Positions 23,223-32,108 of a stretch of 42,972 nt of DNA are shown in pieces. Origin of the DNA: an uncultured Butyrivibrio sp. Its GTDB lineage: Bacteria > Bacillota > Clostridia > Lachnospirales > Lachnospiraceae. The translations under genes were made by a program, and so were the position numbers. The stretch's first letter is position 1. Every line of letters begins with the position of its first letter. The stretch lies in the NCBI RefSeq assembly GCF_947169445.1, contig NZ_CAMVPU010000033.1:1-42972 (forward strand), written 5' to 3'. The notes below the pieces were generated by a model that searched no databases, was not told the DNA's origin, and saw only the letters and a program-made list of their open reading frames with translations.

Positions 23223-25382
23223 TCAGCCCTCCAGTTTGTTAAGTCGTACTTTGCATGAGATCTGCCTTGGTGTATCCATCTCATCGAATTGAACCGTATA
23301 GCTCTCTTCTTCATAATTCACATCGACAATGATGCCGGCGCCGAATATCGAATGTTCAACCCTGGTCCCGGGTTCCATTACATTCAGCTTCATGGCACCC
23401 TTGAGATGCCTTGAATCATTCTCGATAAACTTGCGGACATTGGTAAGCATTGCTTCATCCGGCTTCTCGGTAAATTCCAGCTTGTCCTCATCTATATCAA
23501 GTATAAACCTTGAAGGATATCTGGGAATACCCTCAAAATTCCTTCCTCCGGCCTCTGAGATAAAGAGCCTCCTCTGAGCTCTTGTCATGGCAACGAAAGC
23601 AAGGCGCCTCTCCTCTTCCATTCCCTCAAGGGTATGGATTTTCCTCGAAGGGAAAATACCTTCATTCATACCGCAGAGGAATACATAAGGAAACTCCAGT
23701 CCCTTGGCGGCATGGACCGTCATGAGCCTGACCTTATCTTCACTTCCTGCCTCTGCATCTGCATTGGTAAAAAGAGCTATGTGCTTAAGATAATCCTCAA
23801 GGCCTATCTCCTCGCCGCAGGTGGTCTCATACTCGAAAACAGACTGCTTAAGTTCAGCTAGATTATCGAGCCTGTCCTGAGCACCTTCCTTACGAAGCAT
23901 CTCCTCATAGCCGCTCTTTTGCAAAATCTTAGTCAGTACTTCGGATACTGCTTCACCCTGATAATTCTCGGCAAACTCCTCGATAAGACTGATGAAGCCC
24001 TTAGCACCGGTCCCCCTTATAAGCTCATTATCGATATTGTCGTTAAGAGCTGTGTAAAGTGAGCATCTATGCTCCGCAGCGTATTCCTCAAGAAAGGCCA
24101 TACGTCTTTTTCCGATATTCCTCTTAGGAACGTTGACGATCCTTCTAAATGAAATGTCATCCTTGTAAACAACCATTCGGAGGTAACATAGTGCGTCCTT
24201 GATCTCCAGCCTTCCGAAGAACTGCACTCCGGAATAGATGGTATAGGGAATCTTCTCCCTTATAAGTCCTTCTTCTATGGTCCTTGTGACATAATGGGCT
24301 CTGTACAGAACAGTCATATCCTTGTAGGATACGCCCATGCCCTTCAGCACCAGCATCTGGCCGGTGATCCAGTCTGCCTCGTCGGTAGTATTGGGAGCCA
24401 TATGGCACAGGACGCTGTCTCCTGCCGGGAGCACTGCTGTAAGCTCCTTCTTAATCCTCTGAGTGTTCTTATCTATAAGTGAATTGACTGCTGACAAAAT
24501 CTGAGGTGTGGAGCGATAGTTGTCGTTCATCATTATGGTCTTAAGATTCTTGTGCCCCTTGTCAAAATCCAATAGATACTTCACATTGGCCCCGCGCCAG
24601 GTATAGATGGTCTGGTCGGGATCTCCCACGATAAAAAGATTCTTGTGATAAGCCGATAACACCTCCATCAGCTCATACTGAAGGCCGTCAATATCCTGAA
24701 ACTCATCTATCATGATGTATTCAAGGCGTTTCTGCCATTTTAACTTGATCTCTTCATTCTGCTGAAAAATGTATAGTGTGAACTTTATCAGATCGTTATA
24801 ATCAAGGCCAAAGCACTTCTTTTCCTGATAGAGATATCCGTAAAAAAGAATGTCCTTAACCTCTGTGGCCCTGTCATACTTTTCTTTTAACTCATCGATG
24901 GACATGGAGATCATATCAAGATAGTAATCGGGTCTCTCCTTGATCTTCATGATCTCGAACATATCCCTGGCATTACTGTAGGTCATGTCCCGCATGGAGA
25001 GATGCCTCTCCTCGTATATGATATCCAGAATGTCATCAATATCAGAATTATCAAGAACAAGGAAGCTCTTGGGATAACTGACTGCGCTGCTGTCCTCCTG
25101 AAGGACCGACACGCAGAAACCATGGAAAGTATTGATGTAGCCTGTGTCATTATCCCCCATAAGGTAATGAATACGCTGCCTCATCTCATTGGCGGATTTG
25201 TTGGTGAAGGTCACGCACAAAATGTGACCGGGCATGATACCAAGCCCCATCACCAGATAGGCGAACCTGCGGGAAAGAGCCCTGGTCTTGCCACTGCCGG
25301 CTCCCGCAATAACTCTCACATATCCTTCTGTAGTTGTAACTGCCTCCCTTTGAGAGTCATTTAATCCTTCCAGTAATTCCAT
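23223..25382 (-). CDS. UvrD/PcrA-type superfamily 1 DNA helicase
   Basis: A 719-residue 3'-5' helicase. Visible motifs in order: Q-motif region NDSQREAV, Walker A GAGSGKT (27-33), motif II DEFQDID, motif III GDPDQTIYTWRG, motif IV YRSTPQIL, motif V VRLMTVHAAKGLEFPYVF, motif VI EERRLAFVAMTRAQ. The C-terminal about 55 residues (EPGTRVEHSIFGAGIIVDV) match the PcrA/UvrD Tudor-like end that can contact RNA polymerase. Roles in nucleotide excision repair and removal of stalled complexes are known for the family. ATG 25382 has AAAGG about eight bases upstream. Whether it is the main PcrA or a paralogue cannot be decided here. Confidence 0.9.
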   Translation of the reverse strand: MELLEGLNDSQREAVTTTEGYVRVIAGAGSGKTRALSRRFAYLVMGLGIMPGHILCVTFTNKSANEMRQRIHYLMGDNDTGYINTFHGFCVSVLQEDSSAVSYPKSFLVLDNSDIDDILDIIYEERHLSMRDMTYSNARDMFEIMKIKERPDYYLDMISMSIDELKEKYDRATEVKDILFYGYLYQEKKCFGLDYNDLIKFTLYIFQQNEEIKLKWQKRLEYIMIDEFQDIDGLQYELMEVLSAYHKNLFIVGDPDQTIYTWRGANVKYLLDFDKGHKNLKTIMMNDNYRSTPQILSAVNSLIDKNTQRIKKELTAVLPAGDSVLCHMAPNTTDEADWITGQMLVLKGMGVSYKDMTVLYRAHYVTRTIEEGLIREKIPYTIYSGVQFFGRLEIKDALCYLRMVVYKDDISFRRIVNVPKRNIGKRRMAFLEEYAAEHRCSLYTALNDNIDNELIRGTGAKGFISLIEEFAENYQGEAVSEVLTKILQKSGYEEMLRKEGAQDRLDNLAELKQSVFEYETTCGEEIGLEDYLKHIALFTNADAEAGSEDKVRLMTVHAAKGLEFPYVFLCGMNEGIFPSRKIHTLEGMEEERRLAFVAMTRAQRRLFISEAGGRNFEGIPRYPSRFILDIDEDKLEFTEKPDEAMLTNVRKFIENDSRHLKGAMKLNVMEPGTRVEHSIFGAGIIVDVNYEEESYTVQFDEMDTPRQISCKVRLNKLEG

Positions 25383-25520
25383 TCCAATACCTTTCTGTTC
25401 CTGCCCATGTCAGTAGAGCAAAATGCCTGCTCCGGGCACGTTATATAAATGAGTATAGCATCTGCCTCTCCCGCATACAATATAAAAACCAAAAATATGT
25501 TCGATTGCAAAAAAGCGCAT

Positions 25521-25558
25521 AAAAAAGCAGGAAACTGTCGTCGCCGGCAATTTCCCGC
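25521..25558 (-). terminator. Intrinsic terminator of the DUF4003 gene
   Basis: On the minus strand a GC-rich stem-loop (25527-25558, GCGGGAAA...TTTCCTGC with an imperfect inner stem) is followed by TTTTTT (25526-25521). It lies 35 bases past the stop at 25593. The rest of 25383-25520 holds no gene. Confidence 0.75.
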
Positions 25559-25592
25559 TTGTATTTCACTTTCCGTTCAGAATAAAGTTTTA

Positions 25593-26582
25593 TCAGTGAG
25601 ATGCATTGGCTGCAGCAGATGCAGATACAGCAACCATCATCATCATGAATGCGATTTCTTCTGCAATTACCATTGCGATAGTGCTGTCAAAGGCTGAAGC
25701 GCCGCTAAGTACACCTTCATCCATGATTCCTGCATAAAGAATAGCACCAAACATAAGTCTCTGTCTCTCGGAGCAGTCCAGCATTCCGAAGCCCTTCTGA
25801 GTCTTAAGAAAATCTGCTGCATCCACAACCTCATTTACTATCTCTTCTGCTCTGACGTTAAGTCCCACCAATACTCCAAGAGAAGCAAACTCATAATCCT
25901 TGCCGTACTTAACACCGGCATCCTTGAAGGCATTGTAGATTTCCACTACCTTGCTGCACTTCTCAACTACTGTGCCCTTCTTCATAGTGAGGACCTGAGC
26001 CAGAGAATATACTGAATTGTCATGGAAAGAAAAATCTTTCTTCAAAGTCTGATAGGTTTCTTCCAGCTCTGTCAGAATGTCCTCGACGCTCTTATCTGTC
26101 ATGGCAAGAAGTACTGCAAAGCAGGTGTCTTCCTCATTGGTAAGAACAGGGTGTGCCTTGTTCATGCCCTTCATAATGGCTTTTGTCTTCTCGATAATGC
26201 TGTCAGCCTCAGCAAATCTCCCTGCATCAGAAATGTTCATAGCTGCCAGGACCATAAATTTTGATCCGAATACCTTGCCCTGATGAAGCATCTTATAGGA
26301 AGCTGTTATCTCTTCCAGGTATCTCTCAGGATCAGCCTGCTGCGCAAGCTTGGCGCTTACCATAAGCTCATTCATGGATCTGAAATCGGAAAAAGCGCCC
26401 TTATTCTTTCTAAGAAGTCCTCTGCACTCCTTGAGATATGCGTTATCAACTGTCTTGTCAGTCTCGGTATAAACCAGTGCCGAAGCAATCTTGATAAGGG
26501 AATTCTCAAGCACAAATCCCTTATTGATGATATTTCTGTTCTCTGCTAAAAGTTCGCATCTTGTCTGTAATGTTGTTTTCAT
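25593..26582 (-). CDS. DUF4003-family protein
   Basis: A 329-residue, mostly helical cytosolic protein of the DUF4003 family found in Firmicutes, of unknown function. Early landmarks are MKTTLQTRCELLAENR and the acidic helix pairs that follow; Met-rich stretches occur at the C-terminus (AEEIAFMMMMVAVSASAA). AAGGAGAAG lies about eight bases upstream of ATG 26582. It is a single-gene unit closed by a strong terminator. Proteins of this type often sit near small regulators, as here (XRE gene 26640-26831). Confidence 0.75.
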   Translation of the reverse strand: MKTTLQTRCELLAENRNIINKGFVLENSLIKIASALVYTETDKTVDNAYLKECRGLLRKNKGAFSDFRSMNELMVSAKLAQQADPERYLEEITASYKMLHQGKVFGSKFMVLAAMNISDAGRFAEADSIIEKTKAIMKGMNKAHPVLTNEEDTCFAVLLAMTDKSVEDILTELEETYQTLKKDFSFHDNSVYSLAQVLTMKKGTVVEKCSKVVEIYNAFKDAGVKYGKDYEFASLGVLVGLNVRAEEIVNEVVDAADFLKTQKGFGMLDCSERQRLMFGAILYAGIMDEGVLSGASAFDSTIAMVIAEEIAFMMMMVAVSASAAANASH

Positions 26583-26639
26583 ACTCTTCTCCTTTATATA
26601 AAAAACATTGCTGTCTCAAACTGTTACTGTTCTAAAATT

Positions 26640-26831
26640 TCATTCCCAAAATAGATCATCCAGCGTCTTATCCAGGGCCTTGCATATCGCAATGCAAAGG
26701 TTAATGGTGGGATTGTAATCCCCTTTCTCTATAGCACTGATGGTCTGTCGGGATACCCCGCAGAGGGCTGCCAACTGATCCTGGGACAGATCCTTGCCGG
26801 CTCTTGCGGACTTAAGTTTAAGATTCTTCAT
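26640..26831 (-). CDS. XRE-family (Cro/CI type) small regulator
   Basis: A 63-residue protein that is essentially one helix-turn-helix domain. LSQDQLAALCGVSRQTISAIE is the core HTH, and the tail KALDKTLDDLFWE is the usual end of the YozG-like subgroup. The RBS GAGGAGG lies within the last codons of the upstream membrane-protein gene, and the gap between the genes is three bases, so they are coupled. Such pairs usually regulate their own operon. The DNA target is unknown. Confidence 0.88.
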   Translation of the reverse strand: MKNLKLKSARAGKDLSQDQLAALCGVSRQTISAIEKGDYNPTINLCIAICKALDKTLDDLFWE

Positions 26832-26834
26832 GGC

Positions 26835-27362
26835 TTAGTCCTCCTCTCCGGTTCTGGAATCCACGATCTTTTTAACAAGGGCTGCTGCTGCAATGAGCGC
26901 AAGCCATATCACAACCACGATATTGGTTATTGGAAGTGCATCCCATCCCTCTGTTCTGAAGTCCCCCTCAAGAAATGCTGCTACTATAGGAGCCACATTG
27001 AAAAGGGTTACTAAAGCATAAATAATAATGTATTTCTTCCTGTCATTGTTAAGTCCCCAGTAAGCATCGTTCCAAATGCTGTATACGCAAAGCACCAGGC
27101 ATCCGAAAAGCATTGCCAGAAGGTGGAGGAGAAAGTCATTAACGGGGAGCTTAATATCTGCAATCTTAATACACATAAATAAAACTTCAATAATAAGCAT
27201 TGCGTAAAAACTGTATTTGTATCCGCGGCTCCTTATGATCTCCTGCCTCTCATCGTACTGAGTCTTGATCTTCTTGTCTGTATTGGTGAACTTCATGATC
27301 ACAATAGTAAGAATAATTGCTACAAAGATTCCCAATGAAAAAACAATTGCTACACTTGCCAT
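26835..27362 (-). CDS. Four-helix membrane protein coupled to XRE regulator
   Basis: A 175-residue integral membrane protein with four predicted spans: about 4-24, 52-70, 80-98 and 140-165, plus a weaker one near 112-130. A cytosolic loop, KIKTQYDERQEIIRSRGYKYS, matches the DERQ motif seen in small Firmicute membrane proteins paired with XRE regulators. ATG 27362 has GAGGAGG about seven bases upstream. It is the first gene of an operon with the XRE protein. Function unknown; it may be a sensor or a partner in envelope stress. Confidence 0.78.
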   Translation of the reverse strand: MASVAIVFSLGIFVAIILTIVIMKFTNTDKKIKTQYDERQEIIRSRGYKYSFYAMLIIEVLFMCIKIADIKLPVNDFLLHLLAMLFGCLVLCVYSIWNDAYWGLNNDRKKYIIIYALVTLFNVAPIVAAFLEGDFRTEGWDALPITNIVVVIWLALIAAAALVKKIVDSRTGEED

Positions 27363-27421
27363 TACTATACCTCCTCGCTTATCGGCATTAAGATTAAATA
27401 CTGTTTATTTATCTCTGTGAT

Positions 27422-27453
27422 ATTATAGTAAATCTACAGTAGCATAATGTCAA
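27422..27453 (-). promoter_or_regulatory. Possible promoter with long spacer for the XRE operon
   Basis: On the minus strand, TTGACA (27453-27448) and TATAAT (27427-27422) are both perfect but 20 bases apart, longer than the ideal 17. Such stretched spacers are typical of MerR-type activation, but no MerR gene is visible here. It lies 60 bases before ATG 27362. Tentative. Confidence 0.35.
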
Positions 27454-27520
27454 GTGTATTTTACATTTATCTTTTCTGAATAGCATTTTTCATTTTGATG
27501 TTTTGGCAAAATAAACATAA

Positions 27521-27551
27521 AGAGCCGATGACCACTGGGGGTTACGGCTCT
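27521..27551 (-). terminator. Terminator-like hairpin after the SIMPL gene
   Basis: Stem AGAGCCG (27521-27527) / CGGCTCT (27545-27551), with an inner ACC/GGT pairing. On the minus strand it is followed by TTATGTTTATTTTG. It lies 21 bases past the stop of 27573-28322. The T-tract is interrupted, so strength is uncertain. Confidence 0.6.
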
Positions 27552-27572
27552 CTATAGTCTAAGGATCATATA

Positions 27573-28322
27573 TCATTTAAGATCATATTCAAGTCTTACT
27601 GTGATGGTTGCGGTCTTGTGTCTTGAGCTGGTATCAAAGGCTCCGTCGTAGGAATAGCTGCCGGTGCCTGAGTTCTTGGCTGTTATCTGGAATACTCCAA
27701 GGCTGGAATTCTTGAGCTTACCAAGCTTAGCTCCGGAGTTCCTGGCCACGATATCGATCCTGTCCTTGGCGTTGATGGAAGCCTTGTCGATAAGATCTAG
27801 CTTGAGCGCATCAAGGTCTGAATAGTAGTATTCGGGAGATCCGCTGGTGAGCTCCACGCCCTTGTCCAGGAGACTTGAAATATCCCTTGACACCTTCTCC
27901 ACATTGTCGAGATTGCCGGAAGATACGGTGACACTCTGTGTAAGCCTGTAGCCGTCCGCCTCTGAGCCAATGTAGTTGCCGTTCTCATCGTAGTTATCCT
28001 TGTAGGTTCTGCCGATGTCCACGGAATTAAAGACTACCTCAGATTCAGAGATACCATTGCTGGTGAGATAGTTCTTAACCAGCTCCGCATCCTTTTTAAT
28101 CTTGGTATAAGCTTCCTGTGAAGTATAAGCAACCGAAGCGAACTCTCCTCTCCAGATAATTATGTCTGCTTCAAAATCAACGCTGGCACTACCCGTTGCA
28201 GAGATCACATGGGTGCTCTCGGATCTGAAATGAGATAAGCCAAAGGCCAGTGCAATGCAGCTGATAACAATGCTGATGCCGATAATTATCGCGGTTCCAA
28301 AACTACTTTTTTTCTGTTCCAT
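27573..28322 (-). CDS. SIMPL-domain (DUF541) membrane-anchored protein
   Basis: A 249-residue protein with a short basic start and one membrane segment (about 10-29), probably an uncleaved anchor or signal peptide. The rest is a SIMPL domain: HVISATGSASVDFEADI at the start, then VVFNSVDIGRTYKD, YRLTQSVTVSS, and a C-terminal TATITVRLEYDL. SIMPL proteins occur in the envelopes of many bacteria, and their biochemical role is poorly known. ATG 28322 has GGGGGAGA about seven bases upstream. It lies 36 bases after the response-regulator gene and may be read through from it, but it ends in its own terminator. Confidence 0.85.
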   Translation of the reverse strand: MEQKKSSFGTAIIIGISIVISCIALAFGLSHFRSESTHVISATGSASVDFEADIIIWRGEFASVAYTSQEAYTKIKKDAELVKNYLTSNGISESEVVFNSVDIGRTYKDNYDENGNYIGSEADGYRLTQSVTVSSGNLDNVEKVSRDISSLLDKGVELTSGSPEYYYSDLDALKLDLIDKASINAKDRIDIVARNSGAKLGKLKNSSLGVFQITAKNSGTGSYSYDGAFDTSSRHKTATITVRLEYDLK

Positions 28323-28358
28323 AATATTCTCCCCCTATCTTGTAATCTAACAAAATGG

Positions 28359-29126
28359 TCAGCCGACTTTGCTTGCTGCGTAGTCGGAATAACTAACTCC
28401 CGTGTACTTCTTGAAGCATCTGCCAAAATAGTTGGGATCCGGAATCCCCACTTCCGATGCAGCCTGGTACATCTTGACGCCGGATTCCGCTATCTTAACA
28501 GCCTTCTTCATGCGAAGCTCCAAAAGGAACTCGATGAATTTTTTGCCCGTATCCTGCTTGAACTTCCTGGACAGATAACTTGAACTAAAGCCAAATTGTC
28601 TTGCCAGGGACTCGAGATTCAGCTTGGAATCGGTGAAATTCTCCTCCAGGTACCTTATGATCTGCTCGGTATCGGTGGAGGCATATGCGTTTCCGGGAAC
28701 GGTCTCTGCTTCTTTCTTGGCATTCTCCCAATAATCCGGCTCCGCATCCAGCTTCTTTTTGACCCTCTCAAGGACCTGCTCTATCTCTTCACGGACCATG
28801 GGCTTTAACATATAGTCAAACACCGGAAGGCTTACGCACTTCCTGGCATATTCAAACTTGTCGATGGCTGTCATTATGATGATGACAAGATTGGGATACC
28901 TGTCTGTGGCTATCTCCGTGAACTCAATGCCATCCATGAAGGGCATCGAAATATCCACAAAAGCGATATCCGGCTTGAATTCATCAATGGTGTTGATGGC
29001 CTCAATGCCACTGGCCGCTTCTCCCACAACCTCCATATTCATGGCATCCCATTTAATGGCTGCCCGCATGAGTCTCCTGGCAGATTCCTCATCGTCGATT
29101 ATCATAACCCTGTACTTTCTGTTCAT
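28359..29126 (-). CDS. YesN-type response regulator (receiver plus AraC HTH)
   Basis: A 255-residue regulator. The receiver domain (about 5-125) has acidic DD at 11-12, phosphoacceptor Asp58 in FVDISMP and Lys in YMLKPM. A linker precedes a C-terminal AraC/XylS domain of two HTHs (about 155-252): SLARQFGFSSSYLSRKFKQ and AASEVGIPDPNYFGRCFKKY. It pairs with the sensor kinase just upstream (29220-30974). YesM/YesN pairs typically sense extracellular sugars and control adjacent CUT1 transporters, and such a transporter lies 3' of 31285. The RBS is weak (CGGGG). The target sites are not identified. Confidence 0.92.
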   Translation of the reverse strand: MNRKYRVMIIDDEESARRLMRAAIKWDAMNMEVVGEAASGIEAINTIDEFKPDIAFVDISMPFMDGIEFTEIATDRYPNLVIIIMTAIDKFEYARKCVSLPVFDYMLKPMVREEIEQVLERVKKKLDAEPDYWENAKKEAETVPGNAYASTDTEQIIRYLEENFTDSKLNLESLARQFGFSSSYLSRKFKQDTGKKFIEFLLELRMKKAVKIAESGVKMYQAASEVGIPDPNYFGRCFKKYTGVSYSDYAASKVG

Positions 29127-29219
29127 TGCATATACCCCGTATATCCTTTATACCCTTCCCTATTGTTACGAGTTGCCTAGTTATGTATTATGATATCGAA
29201 TTGCTCCATGTCCCCTATA

Positions 29220-30974
29220 TCATAATACAAACTCAACTTCAGTATATTCCCCAATTTCGCTACGGATCCTGACTACATCCTTTTTGCCGGTGTAAATTCT
29301 TACCCTCTCTATGGTGCCCCAGAGGCCGAAGCTCTCGCTCTCCAGACCTTCCGACGCCTCATCCCCGGAAACAATAAACTTATTGATCTGCTGCTCGTCC
29401 ATTCCCACGCCGGTATCCCTTACAACAATGTGAAGCCTTCCTTCTTCCATTCTGCTGGATATCCGTATGGTGCCGCTCTCGCCTTTGAGCCTGATGCCGT
29501 GGTAGATACTGTTTTCCACCAGAGGCTGCAATATCAGCTTGGGAACAATGCAGTCCTTGGTATCCTCGGCGATATCGTACTCGTCGTTTATGATGTCGCC
29601 ATACCTTAGTTTCTGCAGTGATAAATAGTCCTGTACGATCATTATCTCCCTCGACAGCGGTATCTCTCTTCCGCCCTTACTAAGGAAGTTCCGGTAAAAA
29701 CGTCCCAGTATTTCCAAAGCATCGTGAACCTTGTCAGCTCCTGCGTCCATGGCCAGGAACCCTATGGTCTCAAGGGAGTTGTACAAAAAGTGTGGTTTTA
29801 TCTGCTCCTGCAAAACTCGCATCTCCGACTTCTGCAGTATTTTTTCCTTCTCAATCAGTGTGGTGATAAGTTCGTTAACATGATCGATCATGTTGTTGTA
29901 ATCGCCCTTAAGCATCTCAAATTCGCTGTAGGGCACGTCCACGTCAATCTTCTGAAGATTGCCGGATTGTCTGTTTTTCTCCATGGCTTCGGACAGTTCG
30001 AAGACGGGGCTTGTGATATTTTTCCTGATAAAAAAGCCCACGAACAGCGCCAGAACCACTGAAACAAAAAGCAGTGCCAAAAGTACATAAATAAATCTAA
30101 ACGGTATTCCCTCTCTTCCGTAGGAGGACACCTTAAGTATCACAATGGGCATGTCGCTGACCTTACAGCCCGATAACAAGAATCTTCCCTCATCTCCTGA
30201 GACATCTTTGTAGGACGTTGTCCTGGTTAAAAAAGTCTCATCAAAATAGTCGGAATACTTCCTGTTGCCTGCAAGGAAAGTTCCGTCACTTCCCATGATG
30301 CAAATGTCGTTATAACCAAGCTTGGACAGCTCCCAGTCAAAGACCCTGGTGGAAATATTCATCATCATTATTCCCGTTCTCTTCTGGGAATCAATGTCAT
30401 AAACTGCTCTTCCTATGGTCACAACCGGCCTTCCGTCGGCCTTGGCTGCAATGCCGTTACTGTTAAGGGATACAACAGCCTTGCCCTTGCCTGAATATAT
30501 GTCCCCACGCCAGCTGTCGGAGTTCATAAGATCATAATCATAATTATAGGTAAATCTGTTGGTGGCCACCATGATCATATCCTCTCTGAATATCATCACG
30601 CTGTCCACGCCCTCTTTGACATTGAGGATATACATGATGCCGTAGCGGGCATCATTGATCATGCCGATATCAACCTCTGCGGCATCAGCCCTGAGGAACC
30701 TAACCAGTCTGTCCTCGGTCATGATAAGTCTGGAAATCTCGGTGTAGTTGTTGATCTCAGAGTAAATGTTGCTGGAAAGAGTCTTGAGAACGCTGTCGGC
30801 TTCACTGCGGGTGTAGTCTATGCTTTCTTTTTGAACGATGATGTAGGTGGAAACGAGAAATGAGATGGCGACGACGAGGACGATACCAAAAATAATCCTC
30901 TTAAGGCTCGCCGAAAGAGAATACTCCCTGTTGTCCCTTATATGAAACTCCCCTATTTTACGCTTCTTCCCCAT
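29220..30974 (-). CDS. YesM-type sensor histidine kinase
   Basis: A 584-residue membrane kinase. ATG 30974 (MGKKRKIGEF) follows AAGGGGAG by nine bases; a frame to 31001 would contain that RBS. One span lies near 25-47, an extracellular sensor (about 48-290) follows, then a second span near 295-315 and a HAMP domain. The His_kinase box QIKPHFLYNSLETIG is near 395, and the ATPase N and G boxes LQPLVENSIYHGI and RDTGVGMDE are near 495 and 521. It partners the response regulator 93 bases downstream. The first gene downstream of the transporter, it is separated from it by a hairpin element. Confidence 0.92.
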   Translation of the reverse strand: MGKKRKIGEFHIRDNREYSLSASLKRIIFGIVLVVAISFLVSTYIIVQKESIDYTRSEADSVLKTLSSNIYSEINNYTEISRLIMTEDRLVRFLRADAAEVDIGMINDARYGIMYILNVKEGVDSVMIFREDMIMVATNRFTYNYDYDLMNSDSWRGDIYSGKGKAVVSLNSNGIAAKADGRPVVTIGRAVYDIDSQKRTGIMMMNISTRVFDWELSKLGYNDICIMGSDGTFLAGNRKYSDYFDETFLTRTTSYKDVSGDEGRFLLSGCKVSDMPIVILKVSSYGREGIPFRFIYVLLALLFVSVVLALFVGFFIRKNITSPVFELSEAMEKNRQSGNLQKIDVDVPYSEFEMLKGDYNNMIDHVNELITTLIEKEKILQKSEMRVLQEQIKPHFLYNSLETIGFLAMDAGADKVHDALEILGRFYRNFLSKGGREIPLSREIMIVQDYLSLQKLRYGDIINDEYDIAEDTKDCIVPKLILQPLVENSIYHGIRLKGESGTIRISSRMEEGRLHIVVRDTGVGMDEQQINKFIVSGDEASEGLESESFGLWGTIERVRIYTGKKDVVRIRSEIGEYTEVEFVL

Positions 30975-31043
30975 GTATAAACTCCCCTTTAAAGATACCA
31001 TTTTCGAAACGGACGGTCAAACAAGTTGGAGGTAGGGGACAAA

Positions 31044-31234
31044 GTCCGGAGGATGGACCGACACAATAGAATTTTTGCTACCTTCGTTCCTTGATTTATG
31101 GACTCTCATCTAGGCGACCGGTCTCATTTCATGCTATTCAGAACAATCGCCCGGTCACCTATCTGATAGTCTCATAAATCATAGTCGCGGAGCTAATGAC
31201 AAAAATTCTATTGCATCAGCCCATTCTTCCGGGC
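31044..31234 (-). repeat. Long hairpin element, diverged copy (E3)
   Basis: A roughly 190-base imperfect palindrome between the permease operon and the sensor kinase gene. Perfectly paired blocks: CAATAGAATTTTTG (31064-31077) with 31200-31213, GATTTATG (31093-31100) with 31173-31180, and GACCGG (31116-31121) with 31151-31156. Outer arms (GTCCGGAGGATGG near 31044 and CCATTCTTCCGGGC near 31221) resemble those of the element at 42282-42637. Differences between arms are mostly G-U wobbles when read as minus-strand RNA. See E1 and E2 for the better-conserved copies. Confidence 0.65.
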
Positions 31235-31237
31235 CCG

Positions 31238-31275
31238 GCAGTTTACACGTCCTCTTAATTGACTAAGTAAACTGC
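31238..31275 (-). repeat. Hairpin after the permease operon
   Basis: GCAGTTTAC (31238-31246) and GTAAACTGC (31267-31275) form a perfect 9-bp stem with a 20-base loop, extended by partly paired GGGC/GCCC. It starts 10 bases past the permease stop at 31285. No T-tract follows on the minus strand, so it may protect the mRNA end rather than terminate. It abuts hairpin element E3. Confidence 0.6.
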
Positions 31276-31284
31276 GCCCGATAT

Positions 31285-32106
31285 TTAGCCCTTAACAGCG
31301 CCTGCTATGAAGCTGGCCTGGATTTTGCGGCTAAGGAAGATGTAGGTTATGAGGGTGGGGAAGGTGGCAATAACAAGAGCTGCTCCGATGGGCCCCCACT
31401 CTGTGGTATGCTGACCGGACAGCGCCTTAATACCAACCGGCAGCGTACGATGCTTCGAATCCGAAATAAATACATTGGCAAACATGAACTCATTCCAGCA
31501 CTGAAGGAAAGAATACACACCAACAGTTGAGTAAGCCGGCTTCATCAGCGGAAGTATGATCCTGAAGAACGTTCCGTACAGGCTGCAGCCGTCAATCTTG
31601 GCCGCCTCATCCAGCGCTATGGGAATCTCCACCATAAATCCGGTGCAGATAAGGATCGCCATGGACAGCGCAAATGCTGAGTAGGGAACGATCAGAGTCG
31701 AATACTTGTTGAGCCAGTGAAGCTTGGAAAGTACAACATATACAGGAACGATGGAAGCCTGAATCGGAATTGTAAGTCCCAGCATAAAGAATGCATTGGT
31801 GAGCTTGCTGTGTCTCCATCTGATCCTGGTAATGGCATAGGTTGCCATCATCGCTGCGAAAATTGAAATAAAGATTGCAAGCACAGTAACAAGAATACTG
31901 TTAAAGAAGTACAACGCCATATTTCCCGTATTCAGGGCTGTCGCAAAGTTCTGGAAGAGCCACTCTTTGGGAAGTCCTATGACATTTGCACCGAATATTT
32001 CTTCATTGGACTTAAGTGAAAAGGTGAACATGAAATAAATGGGAAACAGATTCACCAAAGTCCATATGGCAAGAAGTATATATACTAAAGTTTTCTTAAC
32101 TTTCAT
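31285..32106 (-). CDS. CUT1 sugar ABC transporter permease, second subunit
   Basis: A 273-residue MalG/MsmG-type inner-membrane protein with six predicted spans. The EAA loop reads EAAKIDGCSLYGTFFRIILPLMKP (split here: EAAKIDGCS then FFRIILPLMKP), the site that contacts the ATPase. I take ATG 32106; AAGGA lies nine bases upstream, while a GTG at 32112 overlaps the previous stop. It follows the first permease by two bases. The pair forms the channel for a mono- or oligosaccharide. No ATPase is encoded nearby, so a shared MsmK-type ATPase elsewhere is likely. Confidence 0.92.
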   Translation of the reverse strand: MKVKKTLVYILLAIWTLVNLFPIYFMFTFSLKSNEEIFGANVIGLPKEWLFQNFATALNTGNMALYFFNSILVTVLAIFISIFAAMMATYAITRIRWRHSKLTNAFFMLGLTIPIQASIVPVYVVLSKLHWLNKYSTLIVPYSAFALSMAILICTGFMVEIPIALDEAAKIDGCSLYGTFFRIILPLMKPAYSTVGVYSFLQCWNEFMFANVFISDSKHRTLPVGIKALSGQHTTEWGPIGAALVIATFPTLITYIFLSRKIQASFIAGAVKG

Positions 32107-32108
32107 CG

